Source: Pseudomonas caspiana (lineage in GTDB: Bacteria > Pseudomonadota > Gammaproteobacteria > Pseudomonadales > Pseudomonadaceae). From it: a stretch of 64,000 nucleotides of DNA. Location: positions 47,869 through 111,868 of the forward strand of contig NZ_LOHF01000006.1 of NCBI RefSeq assembly GCF_002158995.1. Reading direction: 5' to 3'. The notes below the pieces were generated by a model. It saw nothing but the letters and a program-made list of their open reading frames with translations, was not told the DNA's origin and did not search any database. The position numbers and the translations under genes are program-made. Below, piece by piece: positions 8,826 to 17,804 of this stretch. How positions within the stretch are numbered: the stretch's first letter is position 1; every line of letters begins with the position of its first letter.

Positions 8826-9199
8826 GGCTGGCTCAAAACAGGAGGGATGCAAACCGTATCAGCCTGAAGGAATGGCTGATAGATACAGATTGCTTGTAGT
8901 CGCGGGATACAGCGCGCCTTAGTGACTGCGGCAAGCACCGTAAATAGGCTGCCGCGCAATACGGCCCTTCAGACAGCATTACAACACGGCGGAGTCGTAC
9001 CGAAACATGAGAGCGCCCTCTTGAAGCACTAGCGACTTAGCATGGCAGCCGTATCCAGCTGAAACTCATCATCAATGGCCAGTTGCTTCATTATGACGCC
9101 GTCGGTTCTGCCCCTCCTACTCTGGTAAACTCCACCCTTCATCGCCGTGATCAGCGCCGACTGACACCGTCCAGAATTGGTACAGATACGTTGAACACC
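8826..9199. other. Intergenic region without a recognised gene
   Basis: This 374-base gap separates the divergent cupin and dusA genes. I see no protein frame with a family signature, no REP element and no convincing RNA gene. It presumably holds the two divergent promoters. Confidence 0.5.
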
Positions 9200-10210
9200 A
9201 TGTCGCCCGAAGCTCTCAACAATATTCGCACTACATCCCCTGAACCCTCCCGCCGCTTCAGCGTCGCGCCGATGATGGACTGGACTGATAGACATTGCCG
9301 TTTCTTCCTGCGCCTCTTGTCAAAGAACGCTCTGCTCTACACCGAAATGGTCACCACCGGCGCTCTGCTCAACGCCGATCCGCATCGTTTCCTCCAGCAC
9401 GACGAGGCGGAGCATCCGCTGGCGTTGCAGTTGGGGGGCAGCGTTCCGGCGGATCTGGCGGCGTGTGCGCGGATGGCTGAGGCGGTGGGTTATGACGAGG
9501 TCAATCTGAATGTGGGCTGCCCGAGCGATCGGGTGCAGAACAATATGATTGGTGCAGTGCTGATGGCGCATCCGCAGTTGGTGGCCGATTGCGTCAAGGC
9601 GATGCGTGACGCGGTGTCGATTCCGGTGACGGTCAAGCATCGAATCGGGATCAATGGACGCGACAGCTACGAACAGCTATGCGAGTTCGTCGGCACGGTG
9701 CGTGACGCGGGCTGCACCAGTTTTACGGTTCATGCGCGGATTGCGATTCTTGAAGGTCTGTCGCCCAAGGAAAACCGTGATATCCCGCCACTGCGCTATG
9801 ACGTGGCCGCTCAGTTGAAGCGGGATTTTCCTGATCTGGAAATCATCCTTAATGGCGGTATCAAGACTCTGGAGCAATGCCAGGAGCACTTACAGGTATT
9901 CGACGGCGTGATGCTGGGCCGCGAGGCGTATCACAACCCTTACCTGCTGGCCGAAGTTGATCAGCAACTGTTCGGCAGTGATGCACCGGTGATTTCCCGT
10001 GCCGAAGCGCTGGCGGCGATGCGTCCATACATTGCGGCGCATATTCAGAGTGGTGGCTCCATGCATCACGTCACCCGCCACGTACTAGGGCTTGGCACAG
10101 GTTTCCCGGGGGCGCGACGCTTCAGGCAGTTGCTGTCGGTGGATATCCACAAAACTCAGGATCCGCTGGCTCTTCTGGATCAGGCTGCCGGACTGCTGGA
10201 AGGTCGCTGA
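9200..10210 (+). CDS. dusA: tRNA-dihydrouridine(20/20a) synthase DusA
   Basis: The 336-residue flavoenzyme reduces uridines 20 and 20a in the tRNA D-loop. It shows the Dus signature APMMDWTDRHCR at 23-34, the catalytic Cys107 in LNVGCPSDRVQ, the substrate-loop VKHRIGING, and the FMN-phosphate region LNGGIKTLEQ and VMLGREAYHNPY, all typical of the DusA subfamily. The open frame extends 39 codons upstream, but the family begins near the chosen ATG; no strong ribosome site decides between them. The gene is followed by tal on the same strand. Confidence 0.93.
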   Translation: MSPEALNNIRTTSPEPSRRFSVAPMMDWTDRHCRFFLRLLSKNALLYTEMVTTGALLNADPHRFLQHDEAEHPLALQLGGSVPADLAACARMAEAVGYDEVNLNVGCPSDRVQNNMIGAVLMAHPQLVADCVKAMRDAVSIPVTVKHRIGINGRDSYEQLCEFVGTVRDAGCTSFTVHARIAILEGLSPKENRDIPPLRYDVAAQLKRDFPDLEIILNGGIKTLEQCQEHLQVFDGVMLGREAYHNPYLLAEVDQQLFGSDAPVISRAEALAAMRPYIAAHIQSGGSMHHVTRHVLGLGTGFPGARRFRQLLSVDIHKTQDPLALLDQAAGLLEGR

Positions 10211-10375
10211 CCGTACGGAACAACACAGGCGGATCGCGCTCCAACCAGTCTGGATCGAGTTTTCGCCCACCCGGCAGCAAGCCGCCCCGTTCTGGCGCAG
10301 CGTTATACTTTGCGCCCTTGAGTGGGCGGCGGCGCTCGGGTAATGTCATCTAACCGCACAGGACAGAGCACACTC

Positions 10376-11302
10376 ATGACTTCCAAGCTGGATCAACTCA
10401 AAGCATTCACTACCGTTGTTGCCGATACCGGCGATTTCGCAGCCATCGAAAAGCTCAAGCCGGTCGATGCGACTACTAACCCTTCTCTGCTGCTCAAGGC
10501 CGGCTCAAGCGACAGCAATGCTGATCGCCTCAAGGCTGCCTTCAGCGGTGCCAATGGCGATATCGGTCTGGCATCTGATCGTTTTGCGGTCGCCATCTGC
10601 CAGGAAATCCTCAAGGTTGTGCCGGGCCGTGTTTCCACTGAAGTCGACGCCCGCCTCTCTTTCGACACCAACGGCTGCATCGAACGCGCCCAGCGTCTGA
10701 TTGACATGTATGACCAGGCAGGCATCAGCAAGGATCGTATCCTGATCAAGCTGGCGTCGACGTGGGAAGGTATTCGCGCTGCCGAAGTACTGGAAAAGAA
10801 AGGCATCCAGTGCAACCTGACCCTGCTGTTTTCCTTCGCCCAGGCCCAGGCCTGTGCCGATGCTGGCGTGTTCCTGATCTCGCCGTTCGTGGGCCGGATC
10901 TACGACTGGTACAAAAAGGCCGAGGGCAAAGACTACGTTGGCGCGGAAGACCCAGGCGTAAAGTCTGTAACCCGCATCTACAACTACTACAAGGCCAATG
11001 ACTACAAGACTGTGGTCATGGGTGCCAGCTTCCGAAACCTGAGCCAGATTGAGCAGTTGGCCGGTTGTGACCGCCTGACTATCAGCCCGGATCTGCTGCA
11101 AAAACTGGCGGAAGATAACGGCACACTGGAACGCAAGCTGTCGCCAGGCAATGCCGGCGAGCCACGCGTGACGTTGAATGAAAGCCAGTTCCGCTGGGCA
11201 TCGAACGAAGATGCCATGGCAACCGAGAAACTGGCCGAAGGCATTCGCCAGTTCGCTCGTGATCAGGAAAAACTGGAAGCGCTGCTTAGCGCAAAAGTCT
11301 GA
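10376..11302 (+). CDS. tal: Transaldolase (class I, TalB type)
   Basis: The 308-residue enzyme transfers a dihydroxyacetone unit between fructose-6-phosphate and erythrose-4-phosphate in the non-oxidative pentose phosphate pathway. [12 protein letters not shown] (31-42) holds the conserved Asp and Asn, and the Schiff-base lysine is Lys125 in [32 protein letters not shown] is also characteristic. The ATG at 10376 follows AGGACAG; an in-frame start 18 codons upstream is longer than the family. A strong intrinsic terminator follows. The order with the STAS and RssB-like genes resembles P. aeruginosa. Confidence 0.96.
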   Translation: MTSKLDQLKAFTTVVADTGDFAAIEKLKPVDATTNPSLLLKAGSSDSNADRLKAAFSGANGDIGLASDRFAVAICQEILKVVPGRVSTEVDARLSFDTNGCIERAQRLIDMYDQAGISKDRILIKLASTWEGIRAAEVLEKKGIQCNLTLLFSFAQAQACADAGVFLISPFVGRIYDWYKKAEGKDYVGAEDPGVKSVTRIYNYYKANDYKTVVMGASFRNLSQIEQLAGCDRLTISPDLLQKLAEDNGTLERKLSPGNAGEPRVTLNESQFRWASNEDAMATEKLAEGIRQFARDQEKLEALLSAKV

Positions 11303-11321
11303 TCGGTAACTCTGAAAGACT

Positions 11322-11356
11322 AAAAGGGCGGCATCCTAACGGGTGCCGCCCTTTTT
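11322..11356 (+). terminator. Intrinsic terminator after tal
   Basis: The stem AGGGCGGCA (11325-11333) pairs with TGCCGCCCT (11344-11352) around a 10-base loop and is followed by a T run. The A run on the left makes it usable from the other strand as well, where the STAS gene ends at 11380. Confidence 0.9.
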
Positions 11357-11379
11357 GCTGCCAGCGAATCAGGGAGTGA

Positions 11380-11862
11380 TCAGTGACGCTCGAGGGCATT
11401 GACCAGGTCATGGAAGGCTTCGCGATTGGAGTCATTGAGCCCCATGAGGATCTTGTGCGCTTCCAGCACCTTAGACTTGACCACTTCTTCGCACTGATCC
11501 TGGGACGGCAGGTCCGTCAGGCACTCAGGGCACGGTATCGGTCGGTCAACGATGTTGAATACCTGATCGAAACCCATCGACTGCAAGAGCCGGGTGATGT
11601 CTTCATGGGTGGTGACCAGCGTTGGCAACAATCCAACTTTTTGACGCGACAGGATCGACAACTTGGCCAGCAAGCCGAGTGTCGTACTGTCGATGCTTCG
11701 GGTTTCGGTCAGATCGATCACAACTGCTGAAAAATTCAGTGCAGTGAAAATCCGCTCAATAGTCGCATCCAAAGCCGAACATAAGGTCAACCGCACTTCC
11801 CCAACAAACTTGAGGACAAACGTGCCTTCCTGCTCGGCGAACTGGATTCTACCGGTACTCAT
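11380..11862 (-). CDS. rssC: STAS-domain anti-sigma factor antagonist (RssC-like)
   Basis: The 160-residue protein has a STAS fold at residues 1-105. Its SpoIIAA-type phosphorylation loop reads DLTETRSIDSTTLGLL, with Ser59 after Asp58. A helical extension of about 50 residues with a CPECL segment follows; it could bind metal. Its ATG overlaps the stop of the upstream PP2C response regulator (TAATG), so the two are translationally coupled. The pair probably forms a partner switch in which the phosphatase dephosphorylates this antagonist, which then sequesters an anti-sigma factor. The symbol follows P. aeruginosa naming from memory. Confidence 0.85.
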   Translation of the reverse strand: MSTGRIQFAEQEGTFVLKFVGEVRLTLCSALDATIERIFTALNFSAVVIDLTETRSIDSTTLGLLAKLSILSRQKVGLLPTLVTTHEDITRLLQSMGFDQVFNIVDRPIPCPECLTDLPSQDQCEEVVKSKVLEAHKILMGLNDSNREAFHDLVNALERH

Positions 11863-13043
11863 TAAAGGTTCCTGCTCAGCACTAACAAGGCGATATCATC
11901 CGGCATCTCCCCTAGCGTGGCCAATCCAAAACTCTGGCGCAGACCATCCAGGCTGCCACCCGCCGCCTTTACCAGTTCAGGTAGTGCGGCCTCTTTCTCT
12001 TTGAGTGTATCACCGGGAAGAAGATCCAGAATGCCATCAGACAACAGGGTCAGACTAAACGACTCAGGCAAGTCGATCACATGATCCTGATAGGTGGCTT
12101 CGTTGAACAGCCCTACCGGCAAGCCACGCCCCTCAAGATAACGCGCTTCACCTGGCGTATACAGCACAGGCAACGGCAGATGACCGCCGACAGCGTACGT
12201 TAGTTGACCCGATTCTTCATCAATCACACCGCCGACCATGGTTACATGCTTGCCCAGCTTGCAGCTGATCAAACCGCGATTGATGTGGCCCAGAACATCC
12301 GAGGGCTTGAATTCCGGCAGCGTACCACCGCGCTTTGACTCGAACAGCAAGCGCGTGGTCATGAACTTGAGCAGCACCGTAATGAATGCCGACGACGCGC
12401 CATGCCCGGAAACATCCGCCAGATAAAACGCTACCCGGCGCTCATCGACGCGGAAGTAATCAACAAAATCACCCGACAGGTAGAGCGACGGAATGATTTC
12501 ATGGGCGAAATTGAACTGATCAATCGACCACGGGCTGGTCGGCAGCATGTTCATCTGCACCTGGCGCCCGGCATCCTGGTCTTCCTGAAGCAGATGCAGA
12601 CTGGCCTCCAGCTCGCGATTCGCCGTTTCAAGCTTCTTGCGATAGAGCTGGTTTTCCTGAAGCAGACGCGCACGATCCAGAGCCCGACGCACTGAATGCT
12701 CAAGCACTGCGAGGTCTTCAAGCGGCTTTATAAGATAATCGGCGGCCCCCAGACGAAGTGCCTCGACGGCGTCGTTCATGACGCCCGCCCCCGACACAAC
12801 GATTACCGGGGTCTCGGGCGCTATGGCCGTTACCTGACGAATAACCTCAAGCCCACCCATCTGCGGCATGCGCAAGTCGCAGATCACCAGATCGGGCTTG
12901 TCTTGCTCGAATATCTGTATGCCCTGCAAGCCATTGTTAGCTTGCAGGACGCTGAAGCCACTGTCTTCCAAATAGGCGGCAAGACTCGCTCGCACTACTT
13001 CGTCGTCATCGATTATCAGCAGCGTGGCACTGGTTTTCTGCAT
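11862..13043 (-). CDS. rssB: Response regulator with PP2C-type phosphatase output (RssB-like)
   Basis: The 393-residue protein has a receiver domain at 1-125 (acidic DDDE at 12-15, phosphoacceptor Asp56 in VICDLRMP, Lys in YLIKPLED), a coiled-coil linker at about 130-165, and a PPM/SpoIIE-like serine phosphatase domain from about 190 to the end with AFYLADVSGHGASSAF and LLSDGILDLL. In Pseudomonas this architecture controls sigma-factor partner switches through the adjacent STAS protein, here the overlapping downstream gene. No cognate sensor kinase or serine kinase is encoded nearby, so the input comes from elsewhere. Confidence 0.9.
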   Translation of the reverse strand: MQKTSATLLIIDDDEVVRASLAAYLEDSGFSVLQANNGLQGIQIFEQDKPDLVICDLRMPQMGGLEVIRQVTAIAPETPVIVVSGAGVMNDAVEALRLGAADYLIKPLEDLAVLEHSVRRALDRARLLQENQLYRKKLETANRELEASLHLLQEDQDAGRQVQMNMLPTSPWSIDQFNFAHEIIPSLYLSGDFVDYFRVDERRVAFYLADVSGHGASSAFITVLLKFMTTRLLFESKRGGTLPEFKPSDVLGHINRGLISCKLGKHVTMVGGVIDEESGQLTYAVGGHLPLPVLYTPGEARYLEGRGLPVGLFNEATYQDHVIDLPESFSLTLLSDGILDLLPGDTLKEKEAALPELVKAAGGSLDGLRQSFGLATLGEMPDDIALLVLSRNL

Positions 13044-13307
13044 GTGGGCAAACGGCGCCAGATTAGGTTGGCGTAGGCAACCCGGTTCTCGGGTCTGCGT
13101 ACTGGATTCGCTTCTAGCCTCTCTGACCGCTCGACTGGACTTTTGATCCTGTGGGAAGCGTTTCAGAGGTGCCCTTCAAGGCGCAGACGGTACTCCCATC
13201 CGACGGGCGTTTCAAGCACGCGCCAGCGCCCACTTTGCGTCTTTACACGGCAAATCGCTCAGAGTTATAAGAACTGTGAATTCAGCAACGAAAACGAAGG
13301 ACTGGAC

Positions 13308-13607
13308 ATGAGTCTAAATGATCGAAGCTACGAGGAGAAACGAGACTACATCCGCATGCGCGTGGAAGCCGACGTCAGCTTGATCTACGCAGGCCAGATC
13401 ATTCCGGCTGTATGCATTGATTTATCGAGCTCCGGGATGCAGGTACAGGCACCCAGAACGTTCAAGGTAGGCGATAAGCTGAGCGTACGTATCGATTCAG
13501 ACCATGCTGCACTCAAGGGGCTTGAAGCAGACACAGAGGTTGTCTGGGTGACTGACGAAGCCGATGGCGGACAGAAACTGGGCCTGACAATCGTCAAGAT
13601 GAACTGA
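13308..13607 (+). CDS. PilZ-domain protein, single domain
   Basis: The 99-residue protein carries the cyclic-di-GMP-binding PilZ signature: an arginine-rich start (EEKRDYIRMRVEA) and a DLSSSGMQV loop at about residues 38-46. The chosen ATG is preceded by AAGGA at a good distance; a longer frame upstream lacks family support. It is transcribed away from rssB and converges on mlaA, from which a bidirectional terminator separates it. The partner or output is unknown. Confidence 0.9.
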   Translation: MSLNDRSYEEKRDYIRMRVEADVSLIYAGQIIPAVCIDLSSSGMQVQAPRTFKVGDKLSVRIDSDHAALKGLEADTEVVWVTDEADGGQKLGLTIVKMN

Positions 13608-13640
13608 TCTTCGACGGAACTGGTTCACAAACGGTAAAAA

Positions 13641-13669
13641 AATAAAGGCGACCACAGGTCGCCTTTATT
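13641..13669. terminator. Bidirectional intrinsic terminator between the PilZ gene and mlaA
   Basis: A perfect 13-base stem AATAAAGGCGACC / GGTCGCCTTTATT encloses a three-base loop. A-rich sequence to the left and T-rich sequence to the right suit termination in both directions. Confidence 0.88.
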
Positions 13670-13685
13670 CATTAAGCCCGGCTAA

Positions 13686-14387
13686 TCAGAAATCGTCAGT
13701 GACCTGACCGTCCTTGACCCGGAACTCACGGTTCTGCAGATACGCGTTGCGGATGAAGATGTACTTGTCACCGTTGATCAAGCGCTCCGCCGACAACAGG
13801 CTAGCGCGGGTATCGACCAGGTTGATGCCCAGTGCCGTGTTACGGGTGGGTACGTGATCAATGTAGCGGTACGGCGAGGTATAGGTGTCCGGGTACTTGG
13901 CAACGGCGTCACGCACGGTGCTCGGGCCAAACAAAGGCAGCACCACATACGGACCGCTTTGCACACCCCAGTAGCCCAGCGTCTGACCGAAGTCTTCGTC
14001 GCTGCGTTGCAGGCCCATTTTGGTGCCTACGTCGATGAAGCCCAACAGGCCAAAAGTGGTATTGAAAATCAAGCGAGCGGTATCAACACCGGCAGCGGCA
14101 GGTTTGGCCTGCAGCACGTTGTTGGCGAAATTGCCGACATCGCCGATGTTGTTGAAGAAATTATGAACGCCATCTTCAACAAACTGCGGAGCAACGAATT
14201 GATAACCCTGCGCGATAGGTTTCAAAGCATAGGTATCGATGGTGTCGTTGAAGCGAAAAATCACCCGGTTAACGCTTTCCCACGGATCTTCTTCAGCGGC
14301 CTGTGCAGCCATTGGCGCCAGCGCCATACCGGCACAGACACACAGCTGAGCAAGACGATTGAACACACCTGCACCGGTCACGGGCAT
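13686..14387 (-). CDS. mlaA: MlaA (VacJ) family outer-membrane lipid asymmetry protein
   Basis: The 233-residue protein matches MlaA, which removes surface-exposed phospholipids from the outer membrane and hands them to MlaC. Family motifs are DPWESVNRVIFRFND, YALKPIAQGY, NNIGDVGNFANN and SDEDFGQTLGYWGV. The signal sequence ends AQAAEEDP, a signal peptidase I type site. The cysteines in LCVCAG do not make a standard lipobox, unlike the E. coli lipoprotein. The start at 14387 has AGGAG 8 bases upstream, which favours it over a longer frame. No other mla genes are adjacent, as is normal for mlaA. Confidence 0.93.
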   Translation of the reverse strand: MPVTGAGVFNRLAQLCVCAGMALAPMAAQAAEEDPWESVNRVIFRFNDTIDTYALKPIAQGYQFVAPQFVEDGVHNFFNNIGDVGNFANNVLQAKPAAAGVDTARLIFNTTFGLLGFIDVGTKMGLQRSDEDFGQTLGYWGVQSGPYVVLPLFGPSTVRDAVAKYPDTYTSPYRYIDHVPTRNTALGINLVDTRASLLSAERLINGDKYIFIRNAYLQNREFRVKDGQVTDDF

Positions 14388-14596
14388 AGCTGAAACTCCT
14401 GGCAAAAGTAATGAAGCGGGCGCTACGCCCCCATACGTCAAGGCTGGGAGTATAAGGCCATATGACAGGAATTAGGCAGCACCTTGGCTATTGAAGTCCG
14501 TAAGACCCGCGAAACGCCTTTAAACATCATCACCAGATATTCATCTTACTGTCACAAATGCTCAGTAGCGTTCAGCGTTATTTCAGAGATATCGCC

Positions 14597-15205
14597 ATGC
14601 TCGCGCCTGTGACAGCCCCACTGCCCGCCTTTACTGCCGTCCTTTTTGGCCTGAGCGGCTGTCTGGTGGATTTCGGCGCGCAAGCGCGTAACGCTCGCGA
14701 ACCGAGTGATGAACACTCGCTGATCACCCCAGGGGCGCTAAAAGCCTTACAGCGACTGCATCAACAAGGCATACCTTGCGCCTGGCTGGATGAGTTGCCA
14801 GAGAACGTCGCCACTCGAATAGCTCAATCAGTCAGCCATTTGATCAGAGCCTCCAGGACTACCGAGACACGCTGGCCTGCCCCAGATGCATGCTGGCAAG
14901 CGCTGATGACCTTGAATGTCAGCCAACTGGACGGCTGCGTACTCGTCAGCGGCGAGCCAGACCTTCTGAAAGCCGGCCTTAACGCTGGCCTCTGGACCGT
15001 AGGCCTTGCGTCATGTGGATCGCTGTGCGGCCTGTCTCCCTCACAATGGCAAGCACTGACCGATGCCGAACGTGAACACCGCAGGGGGCAGGCGACATTG
15101 CAGCTTTACGCACTGGGGGTGCACTCAGCGATTGATCATCTGGGCGAACTGGAGTCGTGCCTGGCAGATATCGCGCTACGCAGGACCAAGGGCGAGAAAC
15201 CCTAG
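14597..15205 (+). CDS. Degenerate HAD-superfamily protein resembling phosphonoacetaldehyde hydrolase
   Basis: The 202-residue protein resembles PhnX-type HAD phosphatases in its opening (FTAVLFGLSGCLVDFGAQAR) and in ITPGALKALQRLHQQGIPCA. In active enzymes the first motif has a nucleophilic Asp (as in FDWAGTTVDFG), but that position is Gly here, so phosphatase or phosphonatase activity is doubtful. A later VLVSGEPDLLKAGLNAGLWT matches motif IV only loosely, with a Glu-Pro-Asp. A start 13 codons upstream is possible. The family is recognised; the function is not. Confidence 0.75.
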   Translation: MLAPVTAPLPAFTAVLFGLSGCLVDFGAQARNAREPSDEHSLITPGALKALQRLHQQGIPCAWLDELPENVATRIAQSVSHLIRASRTTETRWPAPDACWQALMTLNVSQLDGCVLVSGEPDLLKAGLNAGLWTVGLASCGSLCGLSPSQWQALTDAEREHRRGQATLQLYALGVHSAIDHLGELESCLADIALRRTKGEKP

Positions 15206-15428
15206 CATCTGCTGATGTGCCTCTTGCGCAGACTTGGGTTTGCCTGTGAGTTCTCTGCTTTGTCTTTGCCCTGCAGGAACCCCTTTAGCCAGTCCTGCAG
15301 CAATGCTCCTGTTTGATCAGAGTCATGCAACCCGCGCCGCGTTGGATTAGTCTTGATACAGGCTCATGACGAACCTTTGGCATTGCGCCGGGGTCCATGG
15401 GACAGACTTATCAAACAAGGAGCACCTC

Positions 15429-15692
15429 ATGCCTGCCCGCGAACTGCAAGAACAACTCAATACCCTGCGCGAGCAACTGGAGCAGAATCCACCACTGAAC
15501 GAAGCTGAGCGCGCCGACCTCGAAAACCTGGCACAGCAGATTCAATCCCAGATCGAACTGGAATCCGTGACGCAGGACCCAAGCCTGGCCGACGGGGTCA
15601 ATCTGGCGGTGGAGCGCTTTGAACTTGACCATCCCGGCATCGCTGGCACGCTGCGTAACATCGTAGTGACTCTGGGCAACATCGGTATCTAG
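15429..15692 (+). CDS. Small DUF4404-family protein
   Basis: The 87-residue acidic protein begins with a predicted coiled coil (residues 2-50, rich in Leu, Gln and Glu) and ends with a conserved hydrophobic helix, FELDHPGIAGTLRNIVVTLGNI, given here in two parts: FELDHPGIAG and TLRNIVVTLGNI. Length and layout match the DUF4404 family of pseudomonads, whose function is unknown. An AAGGAG ribosome site lies 5-11 bases before the ATG. It stands alone, converging on the L,D-transpeptidase gene. Confidence 0.85.
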   Translation: MPARELQEQLNTLREQLEQNPPLNEAERADLENLAQQIQSQIELESVTQDPSLADGVNLAVERFELDHPGIAGTLRNIVVTLGNIGI

Positions 15693-15717
15693 TTCCCCTA
15701 TCTGAAACACCGGCCAC

Positions 15718-15775
15718 AAAAAAGCCTGCTCCGCTCGCCTGAAGTACATTCTGAACAGGCTGCGAAGCAGGCTTT
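15718..15775 (-). terminator. Long hairpin terminator of the L,D-transpeptidase gene
   Basis: AAAGCCTGCT (15721-15730) pairs with AGCAGGCTTT (15766-15775), and the stem continues inward with GCCTG/CAGGC. Read on the minus strand it is followed by a run of six T, right after the stop at 15786. It may also serve the convergent DUF4404 gene. Confidence 0.8.
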
Positions 15776-15785
15776 GGCTTGACGC

Positions 15786-16754
15786 TTACTGCAGTGGCAC
15801 TTGAACGTCTGTGCTGGCCGCGACCGCAGCACTCGGCACCGCGATTTCTACCGGCATGCCGTCTTCAGCAGCGACTACGTCGCGAACCAGATCCCAGTTC
15901 ATCCGCAGGTTGTTGGCCAGGTCTTCACGCTTGAGCAAAGCGTTGATCACCGCCGTATGCTTGTCGACCACCGAAGGGTTGCCGTTGTCATCCACCGGCG
16001 TATGCGCCTCCAGATACACCTTGCCGCCGCTCAAACCAAACTTGTACGGCTCGGCGATGATGCGCACCGTGGTACCCACTGGAGCCATGCCAGCCAGTTC
16101 CAGCACGTTGTTGTTGTACATGCGGAAGCAACCGTGACTGGTGCGCATGCCGATACCGAACTTCTTGTTCGAGCCGTGGATCAGGTAACCGGACATGCCC
16201 AGGCCGAATTTGAATGGCCCCAGTGGATTATCCGGACCTGCAGGCACCACGTTCGGCAGTGGATCGCCATCAGCAGCGTGCTCGGCACGGATCGACGCCG
16301 GTGGAGTCCAGGTCGGATTAGGCGTTTTGGCAATCACCTTGGTGACGCCGATAGGGGAGCCCCATCCCTCACGACCAATACCCAGTGGGTAGGTGTGAAC
16401 CACGTTCTCACCTTTGGGGTAGTAGTACATGCGGTATTCGGAAAGGTTGATCACGATGCCTTCGCGCGGACCGGCTGGCAGTATGAAACGGGTCGGCAAC
16501 ACGATCTGAGTACCAGCGCCCGGCAGCCACGGGTCGACGCCCGGGTTGGCGGCGATCATTTCCAGATAGCCCAGATCGTATTTGGTGCCCAGGTCGGCGA
16601 AAGTGTCTTCGTATTTGGCGGTGACGGTCTGCACCTGACCAATGATGTCTTCACCCGGAGGTGGCAGAGGGAATTCCAAAGCGGAAACGGAGCCCGCCGC
16701 ACACAGTGCAGCAAGCGACAGGCAGCGGGTAACGGCTGGAATGCGCAACAACAT
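15786..16754 (-). CDS. Periplasmic L,D-transpeptidase (ErfK/YbiS/YkuD family) with N-terminal LysM-like domain
   Basis: The 322-residue protein has a signal peptide (cut near SVSALEF), a LysM-like region at about 36-88 and a YkuD catalytic domain at about 98-235. Active-site residues are His193 (YLIHGS), His207 and the nucleophile Cys209 (SHGCFRMYN). Such enzymes make 3-3 peptidoglycan crosslinks or attach lipoproteins to the wall. The start at 16754 has AGGA 8 bases upstream. In P. aeruginosa, as I recall, the orthologue sits by the lipoprotein gene oprI; no oprI lies here. The C-terminal 80 residues are outside the catalytic domain. Confidence 0.92.
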   Translation of the reverse strand: MLLRIPAVTRCLSLAALCAAGSVSALEFPLPPPGEDIIGQVQTVTAKYEDTFADLGTKYDLGYLEMIAANPGVDPWLPGAGTQIVLPTRFILPAGPREGIVINLSEYRMYYYPKGENVVHTYPLGIGREGWGSPIGVTKVIAKTPNPTWTPPASIRAEHAADGDPLPNVVPAGPDNPLGPFKFGLGMSGYLIHGSNKKFGIGMRTSHGCFRMYNNNVLELAGMAPVGTTVRIIAEPYKFGLSGGKVYLEAHTPVDDNGNPSVVDKHTAVINALLKREDLANNLRMNWDLVRDVVAAEDGMPVEIAVPSAAVAASTDVQVPLQ

Positions 16755-16838
16755 CCGGGAATCCTTGGGCAATACGGCGGGTAGTGAAGATGGCGAATTG
16801 TACACCCAGTCCTGCTGGACCGGGAATCACCCCGCAAT

Positions 16839-17132
16839 CTACTCCATGAAGCGCAATTCCGGCCAGATTGGCCGGGTGCCGCGCTTCTGTGCTTCTACAA
16901 TAGCGCGACACAACGAGCATAGCCGCTCGTCACGAAAAACCTCCCTCGCCACCAGTGACCAGCGCGGCTGCGCAGGCAATAAGGTGCCACACAGCGTGCG
17001 GTCGACGGTCCCGCCCAGTTCCAGTTGACGGGCAACCAGATGCACTTTGACTTCCTGGCACGCGAACAGATCGAGCTGCTCATCGGGCTCGATCATTTGG
17101 TAGGCATACAGGGACCAGGCAGGACGTGGCAT
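16839..17132 (-). CDS. Conserved hypothetical protein with a CSLC motif
   Basis: The 97-residue protein is predicted soluble. It has cysteines at LFACQ and LCGTLL and a CSLC pair near the C-terminus (RLCSLCRAIVEAQKR) that may bind metal. It lies between the L,D-transpeptidase and tesA on the same strand; from memory a small hypothetical gene occupies the same place in P. aeruginosa, which supports it as real. I do not recognise a function. Confidence 0.7.
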   Translation of the reverse strand: MPRPAWSLYAYQMIEPDEQLDLFACQEVKVHLVARQLELGGTVDRTLCGTLLPAQPRWSLVAREVFRDERLCSLCRAIVEAQKRGTRPIWPELRFME

Positions 17133-17188
17133 GGAGGGCTCCAGATTGGGGGCGCCACCTTAGCCGAAAGCCCCCGCCTAGAAAAGCC

Positions 17189-17794
17189 TCAAAGCAGCGG
17201 TTTTAGCGTCGGCCAGACATTTTCCAGCAACTTTTGCTGAGCATTAGCCGCCGGATGCAAGCCATCAGCCTGCATCAACTCGGGAACACCGCCTACACCC
17301 TCCAGAAAGAACGGCACCAAAGGTACTTTTTTCTCTTCGGCCAGGTTGCTGTAAACCGCCTTGAACGCGTTGGTGTAGCGTGGTCCATAGTTAGGCGGGA
17401 TCTGCATACCCAGCAAAAGTACCTTGGCGCCAGCGTCCCGCGAGCCATCAATCATCGATGCAAGGTTTTGTTGCAATTGAGTTGGCTGCTGACCACGAAG
17501 GCCATCATTGCCGCCCAGCTCTAGAATCACCAGTTCCGGCTTATGCTCTGCAAGCAGCGCAGGCAGCCGCGCCCGTCCTCCGGCACTGGTATCGCCACTG
17601 ATGGAGGCATTGATCACTTTGTCGGTGAATCCCTCCTGCTTCATACGCTGCTCAAGCAAGGCAACCCAGCCAATGCGGGTATCCAGGCCGAAAGCCGCGC
17701 TGATACTATCCCCAACGATCAATACTGTGCCCGCCGCTGCGGCTTGTGACAGCAACAGCAAACCCAGGCCAGCACTTAAAAACCACGCACGCAT
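17189..17794 (-). CDS. tesA: Periplasmic GDSL esterase/thioesterase I TesA (arylesterase)
   Basis: The 201-residue SGNH hydrolase has a signal peptide (AWFLSAGLGLLLLSQAAAAG), block I GDSISAAFG with catalytic Ser30, block III GGNDGLRG and block V DGLHPAAN with the Asp-His pair. TesA hydrolyses acyl-CoA, aryl and lysophospholipid esters in the periplasm. The ATG at 17794 follows GGAG at a good distance. The ribosome site and an alternative ATG at 17806 overlap the start of the divergent ABC gene at 17805, so the two 5' ends share the same bases. Confidence 0.93.
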   Translation of the reverse strand: MRAWFLSAGLGLLLLSQAAAAGTVLIVGDSISAAFGLDTRIGWVALLEQRMKQEGFTDKVINASISGDTSAGGRARLPALLAEHKPELVILELGGNDGLRGQQPTQLQQNLASMIDGSRDAGAKVLLLGMQIPPNYGPRYTNAFKAVYSNLAEEKKVPLVPFFLEGVGGVPELMQADGLHPAANAQQKLLENVWPTLKPLL

Positions 17795-17804
17795 CGGATT
17801 CTCC

